38,571 bases of DNA from Actinomycetes bacterium (GCA_024276495.1 JAJRXC010000030.1:1-38571), one strand, 5' to 3'. Shown: positions 25,844 to 35,390, counted from the first letter of the stretch. The notes: generated by a model from the sequence alone, not told the origin. A program made the numbers and translations.

Positions 25844-26502
25844 CACTCACCCCCCGCGTCGCCGGCGGACCGTTCGCCGTCGGCCGGGTCGGGTTCGAGG
25901 TCACTGTCGTTGGCGCCGTGAGGAGCGGCCGAGGACGGCTCCATGGGAGCAGGATCGAGGTCGTCGAGCAGGTCGTCGCGGCCGATCGACCGGGTCAACA
26001 CGACCGCGCCGATCACCGCGATGGTCAGCAGCGCGGCGGTGATCTCGAAGGACATCGCGTAGTCGCTGAACAGCACCCGGCCGAGACGTTCGACATCGGT
26101 GAAGCCGCTGTCGAGCGCCCGGTCGCCGCCCCGGCGGATCGCCCCGGTGAGGTTGTCGGTCGCGATGGTGGTGATCACCACGCCGAGGCCGACCAACGAG
26201 GCACCGATGATCGCGGCGAGCGGCTGCTGACCGGCGATCGGCTCCTTGAGTTGCCAGTCGACGGTCTTGTCGACTCCGAGCAACATGATGACGAACAAGA
26301 AGAGGATGACGATCGCGCCCGCGTAGACGATGACCTGGACCGCCGCTAGGAAGTGGGCGTCCTGGAGGACGAAGATCACCGCGACGCCGGTGAGGGTCTC
26401 GATGAGGAACAGGGCGGAATGGACCGGGTTCTTCGCGGCGACCACACCGATGCCACCGGTGAGGATCAGGGCCGCGCCCACGATGAACACGCTTGCTTCC
26501 AT
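25843..26502 (-). CDS. nuoJ: NADH-quinone oxidoreductase subunit J (cluster 2)
   Basis: A 219-aa membrane subunit. The conserved TM3 segment is AAVQVIVYAGAIVILFLFVI. Five hydrophobic segments are followed by an acidic, Pro/Ser/Asp-rich C-terminal tail of about 40 residues that the cluster 1 NuoJ lacks. The start at 26502 overlaps the last base of the nuoI stop. It couples the quinone chamber to the pumps. Confidence 0.95.
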   Translation of the reverse strand: MEASVFIVGAALILTGGIGVVAAKNPVHSALFLIETLTGVAVIFVLQDAHFLAAVQVIVYAGAIVILFLFVIMLLGVDKTVDWQLKEPIAGQQPLAAIIGASLVGLGVVITTIATDNLTGAIRRGGDRALDSGFTDVERLGRVLFSDYAMSFEITAALLTIAVIGAVVLTRSIGRDDLLDDLDPAPMEPSSAAPHGANDSDLEPDPADGERSAGDAGGE

Positions 26503-27167
26503 CAGTGCTCGCCGCCTTCCTCGTCGATCGCCGACTGGCCCCGTTCGGGGGGCCGGACGCCGTAGCCGAGCTCACCGGCCCAGTGCACGACACCTTCGTA
26601 GCGATGATCGCCGGCCGGAGAGGTCGCCCGCATCCAGCCCGATGTCATCTCGTCGTCACCTTCGCGCCAGTCCTCCCACGGCAGCTTCTTCGGTTTTCCG
26701 TCGTCGTCCACGAGCAGCTCGTTCTTCGTGTAGATCGCGTCGAGACGGTTGGTGAACGAGAACTCGAACAGCTTCGACTCGGTGATGGCCTGGGTGGGGC
26801 AGGCCTCGACGCACAGGTCGCAATGGATGCAGCGCAGGTAGTTGATCTCGTAGACGTAGCCGAAACGTTCACCCGGCGACGTGGGCGCGGCGGGATCGTT
26901 GTCGGCGCCTCGGACGTAGATGCACTTGGCCGGGCAGACGCCGGCGCACAGCTCACAGCCGATGCACTTCTCCATGCCGTCCTCGTAGCGGTTGAGGACA
27001 TGACGGCCGTGGAGCCGCTCGGTCTTCTCCCGCTTCTCGTCGGGCGCACCTTCTTTGCCCATGCCCCCGCGGTAGTCGAGGGTGACCGTGCGGCCCGACT
27101 CGTCGAACTTGAAGAACTTCCGGGCGGTGACGGCGAAGCCGCGCAGGTAGTCCATCGGGTCAGCCAT
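26502..27167 (-). CDS. nuoI: NADH-quinone oxidoreductase subunit I, 2x[4Fe-4S] (cluster 2)
   Basis: A 221-aa iron-sulfur subunit with clusters N6a and N6b: Cys68, 71, 74 and 78 (CIGCELCAGVCP) and Cys113, 116, 119 and 123 (CIHCDLCVEACP). The N-terminus (YLRGFAVTARKFFKF) looks like the amphipathic anchor helix of the family. A C-terminal extension of about 90 residues follows the clusters and ends in acidic residues. The start overlaps the nuoH stop by 8 bp. In this complex it receives electrons from NuoG and passes them to NuoB. Confidence 0.96.
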   Translation of the reverse strand: MADPMDYLRGFAVTARKFFKFDESGRTVTLDYRGGMGKEGAPDEKREKTERLHGRHVLNRYEDGMEKCIGCELCAGVCPAKCIYVRGADNDPAAPTSPGERFGYVYEINYLRCIHCDLCVEACPTQAITESKLFEFSFTNRLDAIYTKNELLVDDDGKPKKLPWEDWREGDDEMTSGWMRATSPAGDHRYEGVVHWAGELGYGVRPPERGQSAIDEEGGEH

Positions 27168-28413
27168 GGTCGACCCCCTCGCGCTCGAGGCGGTCCTGGC
27201 GGGCGCTGCGAACCGCCGCCATCAGCAGGCTCGCCATCACCATGCAGACCGCCATGAACCCGGCGACGAATCCCGCGGTCTGGGCTCCGGACCAGTTGCG
27301 CACGTCGGCCACTCGCAGACCGGCCAACAACAGGAACCATCCGAGCGCGAGCGGTATGAGGAGCTTCCAGCCGAGATCCATGAGCTGGTCATAGCGGAAC
27401 CGGGGCAGGGTCGCCCGCACCCAGACAAGGCCGTAGAGGAAGACGAGCAGCTTGGCGAAGAACCAGATGATGCCCCAGATCCAGGCGGGGCCGAACAGGA
27501 CCGGACCGGCCGGTCCACCGAGGAACAAGGTGACGATGATCGCCGACATCGTGATCTGGTTCATGAACTCCGCGAGGAAGAACAGGGCGAACCGGATCGA
27601 GGAGTACTCGGTGTGGAATCCACCGACCAGCTCCTGTTCGGCCTCGACGAGGTCGAAGGGTGGATGGTTCAGCTCGGCGAGACCGGCGATGAGGAAGATC
27701 ACGAACGGGACGAACCCGGTGAGCAGGATGTTCCAGTTCGGAACGACGCCGCCGAATCCCTCGCCGGCCTGCTGGGCGACGATCTCGTTGGTGGACAGTG
27801 ACCCGCTCTGGAGCACGACGGCGGCGATCGCCAGGCCGAGCGCGGCCTCATAGGAGACCATCTGGGCAGAGGCCCGCACCGAGCCGAGCAGCGGATACTT
27901 CGAGCCCGAACCCCAACCCGCGAGCATGATGCCGTAGATCGCGATCGACGACATCGCCAAGAAGAACAAGATGCCGACCGGCGGATCGGCGACCTGGAGG
28001 AAGGTGAGGTTGTCGCCCCATCCGAACGCGCCGGTGACGGTGGTGCCGTCGGCCAGCGTGCGGGTCTCGTTGAAGTTGCCGCCCAGCGGCACGATGGCGA
28101 ACACGAGAAAGGCGGGGACCAGCGACAGGTACGGGGCCAGCTTGAACACGAACCGGTCGGCGTTCTCGGGGACCAGGTCCTCTTTCATGAAGAGCTTCAC
28201 GCCGTCGGCGAGCGACTGCATGATTCCCCAGGGGCCGGCCATGTTGGGGCCGATCCGGTTCTGGAAGTCGGCGATGACCTTGCGCATGAACCAGATCTTG
28301 AGCATCACCGCGACGAGCAGGAACACGAACGCGACGACGACCTTCAACAAGACGAACAGGAGATCGCCGGTGTCGACGCCGTCGACGAGCATCGGGTCGA
28401 GAGCGGAGATCAC
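27160..28413 (-). CDS. nuoH: NADH-quinone oxidoreductase subunit H (cluster 2)
   Basis: A 417-aa membrane subunit, longer than the common 320-350 aa. Family blocks are FQNRIGPNMAGPWGIMQSLA, DGVKLFMKEDLVPENAD and the acidic loop EAEQELVGGFHTEYSSIRF. Extra length comes from a polar insert after LGGNFNETRTLADG and from the C-terminus. I chose GTG 28413, which overlaps the nuoG stop as GTGA. The in-frame stretch upstream is Arg-rich shadow sequence of nuoG, so the 700-residue reading is not real. Confidence 0.95.
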   Translation of the reverse strand: MISALDPMLVDGVDTGDLLFVLLKVVVAFVFLLVAVMLKIWFMRKVIADFQNRIGPNMAGPWGIMQSLADGVKLFMKEDLVPENADRFVFKLAPYLSLVPAFLVFAIVPLGGNFNETRTLADGTTVTGAFGWGDNLTFLQVADPPVGILFFLAMSSIAIYGIMLAGWGSGSKYPLLGSVRASAQMVSYEAALGLAIAAVVLQSGSLSTNEIVAQQAGEGFGGVVPNWNILLTGFVPFVIFLIAGLAELNHPPFDLVEAEQELVGGFHTEYSSIRFALFFLAEFMNQITMSAIIVTLFLGGPAGPVLFGPAWIWGIIWFFAKLLVFLYGLVWVRATLPRFRYDQLMDLGWKLLIPLALGWFLLLAGLRVADVRNWSGAQTAGFVAGFMAVCMVMASLLMAAVRSARQDRLEREGVDHG

Positions 28414-30890
28414 GGCCGCTCCACCCGCACGTCGGTCACCAGGGCCGAGCCGTCGACCAGGACGTTGGCGCTCCAACCCGGGACCGAGAAGGGAATCGCC
28501 GCGGTGCCGGCGGGCACACCCGCATCGGCGGCCACCGGCGCGAGGAGATGACCCTGCCCCGACTCGATCTTGACGACGCTGCCGGCCTCGACGCCGAGCT
28601 TGTCGAAGTCGGCCGGGTTCAGCCGGACCTCGATCGATCGGGCCAGGCCGACGCCGACCGGCGAGTGGCGCAGCGCGACACCGTCGTCGTACATGCGCCG
28701 CGACGCCACGAGCCGCAGCGAGTAGGCGTCGTTGGCGGGGCCTGTGTCGGCGGACGGGGGCGGCACGACGATGTCGCCGTTGCCGCGGATCAACACGCCG
28801 TCGATCCGGCCGGCCGCCAGCGTCTGCTCGTCGAGCCCGGCGTGGACCGGCGAGACGGCGGCGAACTCGGCTCGTATCGCGCCCGGGGAGTCGAGGCCGA
28901 GATCGGTGCCGAGCCGGCGCGCGATCTCCGCGGCGATCATCCAATCCGGCCGGGAGGTGCCGGCCGGGGTGACCTTCTGCTCGCAGACGCTGATGCGACC
29001 CTCGAGGTTGGTGAACGTGCCGCTCGTCTCGGTCGGGGCGGCCGCGGCGAGCACGACATCGGCGAACCGCATCGTCGAGTCGTTCGGGAGGATGTCGACA
29101 GCGATGACGAGGCCGGCCCCGTCGAGACCGCGCTCGGCGAGCGACCGATCGGGACAGTCGTTGACCGGGTCCGCCCCGAGCATCACCAGCACGTCGATCT
29201 CGCCGGCGGCTGCCGCGGTCAAGATGGCGGCCGCGTGCTTTCCGACGGTCGAGGGAACCGCCGGCCACGCCTCGGCGAACCGGGCCGCGCCCGCTTCGAG
29301 GGTCGTCCGGCCGGGCAACAAGCCGGGGCTGAGCCCGGCGTCGAGGGCCCCGTGGACGTTGCCGCGGCGCAGCGCCGAGAGGAACGCGACATCGGCCAGC
29401 CCGCAGAGCGCGTGGGCGGCATCGAGCACCGCCGATGGCGACTCCGCGAGCGAGGCCCGACCGAGCACCACGGTGACCGGGCCGGAGATCGCGGCCGCGG
29501 CCGCGGCGATGGCCGGCGCGTCGACGCCGGCCGCGGCGACCGCGTCGCCCGAGACCGCGGCCACCAGTGCGGCCGCGAGATCACCGACCTCGCCGGGCCG
29601 GGGATGCAGCGAGTGCGCGGCGAGACCACTCAGGCCGCCCCGGTGCGGTGTCAGCTCGATCAGGGTCGCGCCATCTTCGATCACCGCGTGACGCAACCGC
29701 AGGTAGAGCGCCCCCAGTTCCTCTTTGGGGTCCGGACCGCAGAGGATGATCGTGCCCCCGGGCCGGCACGCGTCGTCGATCGTGGCCCGGGGAAGACCCA
29801 GCACCAGTTCCGGCGCAAGGCCGTCGTCGAGCTGGGCGTCGACGTTGTCGGTGCCGATCACGCCCTTCATCAGCTTGGCCCACACGTATTGGGCCTCGTT
29901 GGTCATCCGGGCTCCGCCCAACACACCGACCCGTTCGGGGTCGATGCCGGCGAGCGCATCGGTGACGAGGGTCAACGCCGCGGCCCATCCGGCGGGCACG
30001 AGATCCCCGCCAGCGGTCCGGTGCATCGGAGCATGGAAGCGGGCCTCGGAGTTGAGGGCCTCGAAGGCGAACCGTTCCTTGTCGGACAACCACCCCCAGT
30101 TGACGGGGTCGGCATCGATGCCGAGCACCCGCAGGACCTGGTTGCGAGACGACTGCACGGCGATGCGCGACCCGACCGAATCGGTCCACGCGGTCGAGAT
30201 CGTCTCCTCGAGATCCCACGGCCGGGCCTTGAACCGGTAGGGCGTGGCGGTGAGGGCGCCGACCGGACAGATCTGCACGGTGTTGCCCGAGAAGTAGGAC
30301 GAGAACGGCTCACCGGGGAAGGTGTTGACCTGGGTGTTGTTGCCGCGGTCCATGAAGTGGATCAGCGGATCGCCGGCGACCTCGTCGGCGAAGCGGGTGC
30401 AGCGATCGCACAGGATGCACCGTTCGCGGTCGAGATAGACGGTGTCGCTGATGGCGAGGGGCTTCTCGTAGTGGCGCTTCTCCTCGATGAAACGCGACTC
30501 ACCCGGTCCGTAAGCGACCGTCTGGTCCTGCAACGGGCATTCGCCGCCCTTGTCGCAGACGGGGCAGTCGAGCGGATGGTTGACGAGAAGGAACTCGAGC
30601 ACGCCGTCCTGGGCCTTCTTGGTCAGGTCGGTCTCGGTCTCGACGATCATCCCGTCGCTCACCGGCAGCATGCAGCTCGGCTGGAGCGCGGCACCGCGGC
30701 CGGTGTCGACCTCGACGAGACACATGCGGCACATGCCCACCGGGTTCATCCGCGGGTGGTAGCAGAATCGGGGGATGTAGGTGCCGGTGCGCTCGCAGGC
30801 GTCGATCAGCAACTCGCCGGGCTCGGCGTGGACCTCGGCGCCGTTGACGGTGACGGTGACGGTGCTCACACCGTCTCGCGTGTCGGTCAC
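28410..30890 (-). CDS. nuoG: NADH-quinone oxidoreductase subunit G (cluster 2), N7 site lost
   Basis: An 826-aa subunit of the NADH-oxidising module. It has the 2Fe-2S site Cys43, 54, 57 and 73; the His-ligated 4Fe-4S site His105, Cys109, 112 and 118 (HPLDCPVCDKGGECPL); and 4Fe-4S ligands Cys158, 161, 164 and 208. A molybdopterin-oxidoreductase-like domain follows. The CxxCxxxC that binds extra cluster N7 in Thermus, E. coli and mycobacteria aligns with Ala234, Asp237 and Ser241, and the fourth ligand with Ser269, so N7 is absent. The start is GTG (30890), overlapping the nuoF stop as GTGA. N7 is off the main electron path, so activity is still expected. Confidence 0.96.
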   Translation of the reverse strand: MTDTRDGVSTVTVTVNGAEVHAEPGELLIDACERTGTYIPRFCYHPRMNPVGMCRMCLVEVDTGRGAALQPSCMLPVSDGMIVETETDLTKKAQDGVLEFLLVNHPLDCPVCDKGGECPLQDQTVAYGPGESRFIEEKRHYEKPLAISDTVYLDRERCILCDRCTRFADEVAGDPLIHFMDRGNNTQVNTFPGEPFSSYFSGNTVQICPVGALTATPYRFKARPWDLEETISTAWTDSVGSRIAVQSSRNQVLRVLGIDADPVNWGWLSDKERFAFEALNSEARFHAPMHRTAGGDLVPAGWAAALTLVTDALAGIDPERVGVLGGARMTNEAQYVWAKLMKGVIGTDNVDAQLDDGLAPELVLGLPRATIDDACRPGGTIILCGPDPKEELGALYLRLRHAVIEDGATLIELTPHRGGLSGLAAHSLHPRPGEVGDLAAALVAAVSGDAVAAAGVDAPAIAAAAAAISGPVTVVLGRASLAESPSAVLDAAHALCGLADVAFLSALRRGNVHGALDAGLSPGLLPGRTTLEAGAARFAEAWPAVPSTVGKHAAAILTAAAAGEIDVLVMLGADPVNDCPDRSLAERGLDGAGLVIAVDILPNDSTMRFADVVLAAAAPTETSGTFTNLEGRISVCEQKVTPAGTSRPDWMIAAEIARRLGTDLGLDSPGAIRAEFAAVSPVHAGLDEQTLAAGRIDGVLIRGNGDIVVPPPSADTGPANDAYSLRLVASRRMYDDGVALRHSPVGVGLARSIEVRLNPADFDKLGVEAGSVVKIESGQGHLLAPVAADAGVPAGTAAIPFSVPGWSANVLVDGSALVTDVRVERP

Positions 30891-32320
30891 GCGATCACCT
30901 CCTCGGCCACGGTCTCGGCCACCACGGGAGCCGATGCGACCGGGATGGAGTCGCGTTTGGTGATCTTCGCCTCGTACTCGTGGCGGAAACGGCGGATCGT
31001 CGACGTGATCGGCGCGACCGACGACGGGCCGAGCGGGCAGATGGTGGTCTGCTTGGGCGGGAACGGGATGGCCTCGAGGCTCCGGTCCGGATCGGCCGCG
31101 ACCGGGTAGGGGCCGGGGCTGATGTTGTCGGCGATGTCGAGCAGCAGATCGATGTCGCTCGGACGACCCTCGCCGTCGAGGATGCGTTGGAGGATGCGCT
31201 CCTCCCAGGTCGTGCCCTCACGGCACGGCGTGCATTTCCCGCACGACTCACGGGCGTAGAAGCGCACGAGCCGAAGGGCGGCCTTGACCGCGTCGGTGGT
31301 CTCGTCCATCACGACGATCGCGCCCGAGCCGAGCATCGATCCGGCCGCGCCGACCGGACGGGCTTCGAGCGGCAGATCGAGTTGCTCCTCGAAGAACCAC
31401 GGGGCCGAACCACCGCCGGGAACGAACATCTTCAGCTCGTGACCATCGCGGATGCCCTGGCAGAAGTTGTCGCCGTAGAGCAGTTCGCGGAAGGTGGTGA
31501 CCCCCTGCTCGACCTCGTAGACACCGGGCCGACGCACGTGGCCCGACACGGCGAACATGCGGGTGCCCGGCGAGTCGTCGGAGCCGTAGGTCTTGTACTG
31601 GTCGGCACCGTTGCGCATCAACCAGGGGAGATTGGAGAGGGTCTCGACGTTGTTGACGATCGTCGGCTGACCGTAGAGGCCGATTGCCGCCGGGAAGTAG
31701 GGCGGCTTGAGCCGGGGCATGCCGCGGTTGCCCTCGAGGCTCTCGATCAGCGCCGTTTCCTCGCCGACGATGTAGGCGCCCGCTCCCCACGTGAGCACGA
31801 TGTCGACCGAGAAGTCGGTGCCGAGGATGTTCTTGCCGACATAGCCCTTCGCGTAGGCGTCGTTGAGAGCCATCGCGATGTGTTCCTGGGCCAGCGCCAT
31901 CTCGCCGCGGACGTAGAGGAAGCACTGCTGCAGCCCCAGCGCGTAGCAGGCGATCAGACAACCTTCGATGAGCTGGTGCGGATCGCGCTCCATGAGCAGA
32001 CGGTCCTTGTAGGTGCCCGGTTCGCTCTCGTCGCCGTTGACGACCAGATAGTACGGATACTTGCCGGGCGGCATGAAGCCCCACTTCACGCCGGCCGGGA
32101 ACCCGGCCCCGCCGCGGCCGAGCAGGGTGGCGTTGCGGACCTCGTCGTGGACCTCGGAGGGTCGACGATCCAGCGCGGCCTTCAGCCCGAGGTATGCGCC
32201 GGTCGCCTCGGCCCGGCCGATGGTGAACGAGTCCTCGTGGGGGAACCGGGCGGTGACGATCTTGGGTCCGTCGTTGTCGACATACCCGGGCGCGTGGGGG
32301 ACGTAGGCGTGCGTCGGCAT
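30887..32320 (-). CDS. nuoF: NADH-quinone oxidoreductase subunit F, FMN and NADH binding (cluster 2)
   Basis: A 477-aa flavoprotein where NADH is oxidised. The glycine-rich GRGGAGFPAGVKWGF (68-82) and the VVNGDESEPGTYKDR block bind NADH and FMN. Cluster N3 ligands are Cys360, Cys363 and Cys366 (ESCGKCTPCREGT) and Cys428 (TTICPLGPSS). A C-terminal extension of about 30 residues follows the usual end. The start overlaps the nuoE stop by one base and the stop overlaps nuoG by four. It is the only nuoF in the window; cluster 1 has none. Confidence 0.97.
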   Translation of the reverse strand: MPTHAYVPHAPGYVDNDGPKIVTARFPHEDSFTIGRAEATGAYLGLKAALDRRPSEVHDEVRNATLLGRGGAGFPAGVKWGFMPPGKYPYYLVVNGDESEPGTYKDRLLMERDPHQLIEGCLIACYALGLQQCFLYVRGEMALAQEHIAMALNDAYAKGYVGKNILGTDFSVDIVLTWGAGAYIVGEETALIESLEGNRGMPRLKPPYFPAAIGLYGQPTIVNNVETLSNLPWLMRNGADQYKTYGSDDSPGTRMFAVSGHVRRPGVYEVEQGVTTFRELLYGDNFCQGIRDGHELKMFVPGGGSAPWFFEEQLDLPLEARPVGAAGSMLGSGAIVVMDETTDAVKAALRLVRFYARESCGKCTPCREGTTWEERILQRILDGEGRPSDIDLLLDIADNISPGPYPVAADPDRSLEAIPFPPKQTTICPLGPSSVAPITSTIRRFRHEYEAKITKRDSIPVASAPVVAETVAEEVIA

Positions 32321-32952
32321 CAGCTCTCCCCTCCCGCATCGTCGGCTTTGGCATTGCGAGCCAACCAGACGGGCGCCTCGCGGGCATCTTCGGGCGCCAC
32401 GATACCGGCGCCGGTGTCGGCCGGAATGTGCTGGCGGACCAACGCCAGGGTGCCGTGCTCGGGCACGTCGTCGGCCCGCCCGTGGCGCAGATCATCGATG
32501 AGCGCGTCGAAGTCGGCGTCGCTGACCCGCAGCCGGTAGCGGTAGTTGACCTGCAGACACGGCGCTTCGGTGCAGGCCGCGATGCATTCGACGTCTTCGA
32601 GGGTGAACATGCCGTCGGCGGTGGTGCCGCCCGCCTTCACCCCGAGGGTGGCCTCGGCGTGAGCGAGCAGGTCCTCGGCACCGAGAAGCTGGCAGGCGAT
32701 GTTGGTGCACACGTTGACGACATAGGTGCCGACCGGATGGAACTTGAACATCTCGTAGAACGAGCCGGTGCCCTTGACTTCCGCCGGGGTGGTCCCGGTG
32801 AGCTCCGCGATCTGACGCATGGCATCATCGGTCACCCACCCGTCCTGCTCCTGGGCCAGGTGGAGGAGGGGGATCAGCGCCGATTTCGGCCGCGGATACC
32901 GCGAGATGATCTCTCGAGCGGTCGCGAGGTTCGAGTCGTCGAAGTACGTCAT
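32320..32952 (-). CDS. nuoE: NADH-quinone oxidoreductase subunit E, [2Fe-2S] (cluster 2)
   Basis: A 210-aa thioredoxin-fold subunit with cluster N1a. The ligands are Cys82 and Cys87 (VCTNIACQ) and Cys123 and Cys127 (ECIAACTEAPC). The ATG at 32952 has GGAGG six bases upstream; the longer upstream reading lacks such a site and is Ser/Arg-rich. A C-terminal extension of about 45 residues is predicted disordered. It lies 22 bp after the nuoD stop, one of the larger gaps in this operon. Confidence 0.95.
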   Translation of the reverse strand: MTYFDDSNLATAREIISRYPRPKSALIPLLHLAQEQDGWVTDDAMRQIAELTGTTPAEVKGTGSFYEMFKFHPVGTYVVNVCTNIACQLLGAEDLLAHAEATLGVKAGGTTADGMFTLEDVECIAACTEAPCLQVNYRYRLRVSDADFDALIDDLRHGRADDVPEHGTLALVRQHIPADTGAGIVAPEDAREAPVWLARNAKADDAGGES

Positions 32953-32974
32953 CGTGTCCCTCCGGCCCTGTCGA

Positions 32975-34243
32975 TCATCGGTCGACCTCGCCCATGATCG
33001 GGTCGACGGAGGAGATGATGGCGACGCCATCCGCGATCAGGCCGTCTTTCATGAGGTGCGGCATCGTCTGGAGGTTGATGAACGACGGACCACGGACGTG
33101 CATCCGATAGGGGTGGCTGGTGCCGTCGCTGACCAGGTACACGCCCAGCTCGCCGCGGGGGCTCTCGACACAGGCGTAGGTCTCCCCGGCCGGGACCTTG
33201 TAGCCCTCGGTGAAGATCTTGAAGTGGTGGATGAGCGCTTCCATCGATTGATCGATGCGGATGCGGGGCGGCGGTGTGACCTTCTTGTCCTGGACCCGGT
33301 AGTCGCCGCTCGGCATCTTGTCGATGATCTGACGGACGATCCTCATCGACTCGCGGATCTCGTTGAGGCGGATGGCGTAGCGGTCGTAGCAGTCGCCGTA
33401 GGAGCCGACGATGACGTCGAACTCGACCTGGTCGTAGGCGAGATAGGGCTGGTCGCGGCGGAGGTCGGCCGGGTAGCCGGTCGACCGGAGCACGGGCCCG
33501 GTCGCGGAGAGAGCGATGGCTTCGTCGGCGTTCATCACGCCGACCCCCTGGAGTCGTTCGCGCCAGATCGGCTGTCCGGTGAGGAGGATGTCGTACTCGT
33601 CGAGACGGGGCGGGATGAGATCGAGCAGTCGAACCACCTCGTCTTCCCAGCCGTCGGGCAGGTCGGCGGCGACACCGCCGGGACGGATGTAGTTGTGGTT
33701 CATCCGCAGACCGGTGACCTTCTCGAAGAAGCGCAGGACTTCTTCTCGTTCGCGCCAGCCGTAGATCATCATCGAGACCGCTCCAAGGTCCATGCCGTTG
33801 GTGGCCATGAAGAGCAGATGCGACGACATGCGGTTGAGCTCACACATCAGCATCCGGATCCAAGTTGCTCGCTCGGGTATCTCGAGGCCGAGGAGCTGTT
33901 CGGTGGCGAGGGAGAAGGCGAGCTCGGTGAACAGCGGCGACGCGTAGTCCATGCGGGTGACGTTGGTGCAGCCCTGGAGGTAGCTGAGCTGCTCGGCCTG
34001 CTTCTCCATGCCGGTGTGGAGGTAGCCGACGACCGGCTTGGAGCGCACGACGGTCTCGCCCTCCATCTCGAGCATGAGGCGGAGGACCCCGTGGGTCGAC
34101 GGATGCTGGGGACCCATGTTGAGCAGGACCCGCTCGTCGTCGGCCATCGTGTCGGGGTCGTTCCCGATCTCGGATGCCTCGGCCTCGCTGAGCCGCAGAA
34201 CCGCGGAGTCGTCGCCCCGACGCATCACCCGTTCGGCCGTCAT
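32975..34243 (-). CDS. nuoD: NADH-quinone oxidoreductase subunit D (cluster 2)
   Basis: A 422-aa 49-kDa-type subunit with a canonical quinone site. His51 (GPQHPSTHGVLR), Tyr100 (TRMDYASPL) and Asp152 (NGMDLGAVS) correspond to Thermus Nqo4 His38, Tyr87 and Asp139. The position of the NDUFAF7-modified Arg is Thr77 (YLHTGMEK), as in Thermus. The N-terminus is extended by about 35 charged residues. It overlaps nuoC by 4 bp. The contrast with the NuoD of cluster 1 is the clearest functional difference between the two complexes. Confidence 0.96.
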   Translation of the reverse strand: MTAERVMRRGDDSAVLRLSEAEASEIGNDPDTMADDERVLLNMGPQHPSTHGVLRLMLEMEGETVVRSKPVVGYLHTGMEKQAEQLSYLQGCTNVTRMDYASPLFTELAFSLATEQLLGLEIPERATWIRMLMCELNRMSSHLLFMATNGMDLGAVSMMIYGWREREEVLRFFEKVTGLRMNHNYIRPGGVAADLPDGWEDEVVRLLDLIPPRLDEYDILLTGQPIWRERLQGVGVMNADEAIALSATGPVLRSTGYPADLRRDQPYLAYDQVEFDVIVGSYGDCYDRYAIRLNEIRESMRIVRQIIDKMPSGDYRVQDKKVTPPPRIRIDQSMEALIHHFKIFTEGYKVPAGETYACVESPRGELGVYLVSDGTSHPYRMHVRGPSFINLQTMPHLMKDGLIADGVAIISSVDPIMGEVDR

Positions 34244-34794
34244 CGGATGTTGCTCGCAGCCTTGAACTGCACCGGAATCTCGCCGACGGCGTAGTCCTTG
34301 CGCAACGGATGGCCGACCCAGTCGTCGGGCATGAGGATGCGGCTCATGTCGGGATGGTCGACGAAGTCGATCCCGAACATGTCGTAGACCTCACGTTCGA
34401 GGTTCTCCGAGCCGGGCCAGAGATCGAACAGCGTCGCGACCGCGGGTGCGTCGGCCGGCACCTGCACCCGGATCCGGATTCGTTCGCCGGAGTCCGGGTT
34501 GCGCAGCTGGGTGACGACCTCGAACCGTTCGGCGACGACGCCGGCGGGGAGCCCCCGGGGCGCGGCGTAGGTGAGATAGTCGACGGCGGTGAGATCGACG
34601 AGCTGGACGAAGCCGTCGGCTTTGGCCGCGGCGGCGAGATCGGAGTAGGTGGCGACGTCCGTGTGGAGGACGACGTCGGTTCCGATCGGGTCGATGATCC
34701 CGCCGTACCTCGTCGCCGGCGCGTCATGTTCCGCCGTCGTCGCGTCGCCCTCGGCCTCGTCATCGGCCGTGGAGGTGTCGTCGTCGGCCACCAT
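34240..34794 (-). CDS. nuoC: NADH-quinone oxidoreductase subunit C (cluster 2)
   Basis: A 184-aa 30-kDa-type subunit. The signature is LEREVYDMFGIDFVDHPDMS followed by GHPLRKDYAV. The first 30 residues are acidic and Thr/Ala-rich, probably disordered. The ATG at 34794 overlaps the nuoB stop by one base (TGATG); the longer in-frame reading upstream is Arg/Pro-rich shadow sequence of nuoB. It is separate from NuoD, unlike the fused NuoCD of enterobacteria. Confidence 0.95.
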   Translation of the reverse strand: MVADDDTSTADDEAEGDATTAEHDAPATRYGGIIDPIGTDVVLHTDVATYSDLAAAAKADGFVQLVDLTAVDYLTYAAPRGLPAGVVAERFEVVTQLRNPDSGERIRIRVQVPADAPAVATLFDLWPGSENLEREVYDMFGIDFVDHPDMSRILMPDDWVGHPLRKDYAVGEIPVQFKAASNIR

Positions 34795-35390
34795 CAGCTC
34801 CCGATGGTGAGGCCGGCGGTTTGACCGTCGCGCTGTTCGATGACGAGTCCGGCGCCGGCGCCGGTCTCGTCGCGCCGCTTGAGGAGCTCGCCGGTGTGGA
34901 TCTGTTCGTGGAGGGTGAAGATGGCGTGCATGAGGGTTTCGGGACCGGGCGGGCAACCCGGTGCGTAGACGTCGACGGGCACGACCTGATCGACGCCCTG
35001 CACGATGGCGTAGTTGTTGAACATCCCGCCGCTGGAGGCGCACACGCCCATGGAGATGACCCACTTGGGTTCCATCATCTGGTCGTAGACCTGGCGGAGG
35101 ACCGGGGCCATCTTCTGGGAGACCCGACCGGCGACGATCATCAGGTCGGCCTGGCGGGGCGAGGCCCGAAAGACCTCCATCCCGTAGCGGGCGAGGTCGT
35201 AGTGAGCGGCGCCGGCTGCCATCATCTCGATCGCGCAACAGGCGAGACCGAAGGTGGCCGGCCAGCAGCTGCGGGTCCGGGCCCAGTTGACGAGCGACTC
35301 GACGTTGCCGGTGATGAAGTTGTGTTCGAGCCCACCGAGGCCGTGTTCGGCGATCTCGTTCGTGTCGCCGAGTCCGGGAAGGTGCGGCAT
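34794..35390 (-). CDS. nuoB: NADH-quinone oxidoreductase subunit B (cluster 2)
   Basis: A 198-aa subunit with cluster N2. The ligands are Cys51-Cys52 (GLACCAIEM), Cys117 (MGVCASSGG) and Cys146 ([11 protein letters not shown]). The N-terminus has an extra 20 residues and the C-terminus a polar tail. The ATG at 35390 overlaps the nuoA stop by one base. It is the canonical form, with the GGMFNNY motif after the third cysteine. Confidence 0.96.
   Translation of the reverse strand: MPHLPGLGDTNEIAEHGLGGLEHNFITGNVESLVNWARTRSCWPATFGLACCAIEMMAAGAAHYDLARYGMEVFRASPRQADLMIVAGRVSQKMAPVLRQVYDQMMEPKWVISMGVCASSGGMFNNYAIVQGVDQVVPVDVYAPGCPPGPETLMHAIFTLHEQIHTGELLKRRDETGAGAGLVIEQRDGQTAGLTIGS

Noticed and set aside
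27160-29268. A 702-residue reading that joins nuoH of cluster 2 to upstream sequence
   Set aside because: The N-terminal 285 residues are Arg/Pro-rich shadow of nuoG. The GTG at 28413, overlapping the nuoG stop, gives a normal NuoH.
28548-31109. Very long plus-strand open frame (853 codons) antisense to nuoG
   Set aside because: GC-rich codon bias leaves the antisense frame open. The product is Arg/Gly/Asp/His-rich with no family motif, while the minus-strand nuoG is unmistakable. The same holds for long plus-strand frames over nuoN, nuoM, nuoL and the cluster 2 genes.
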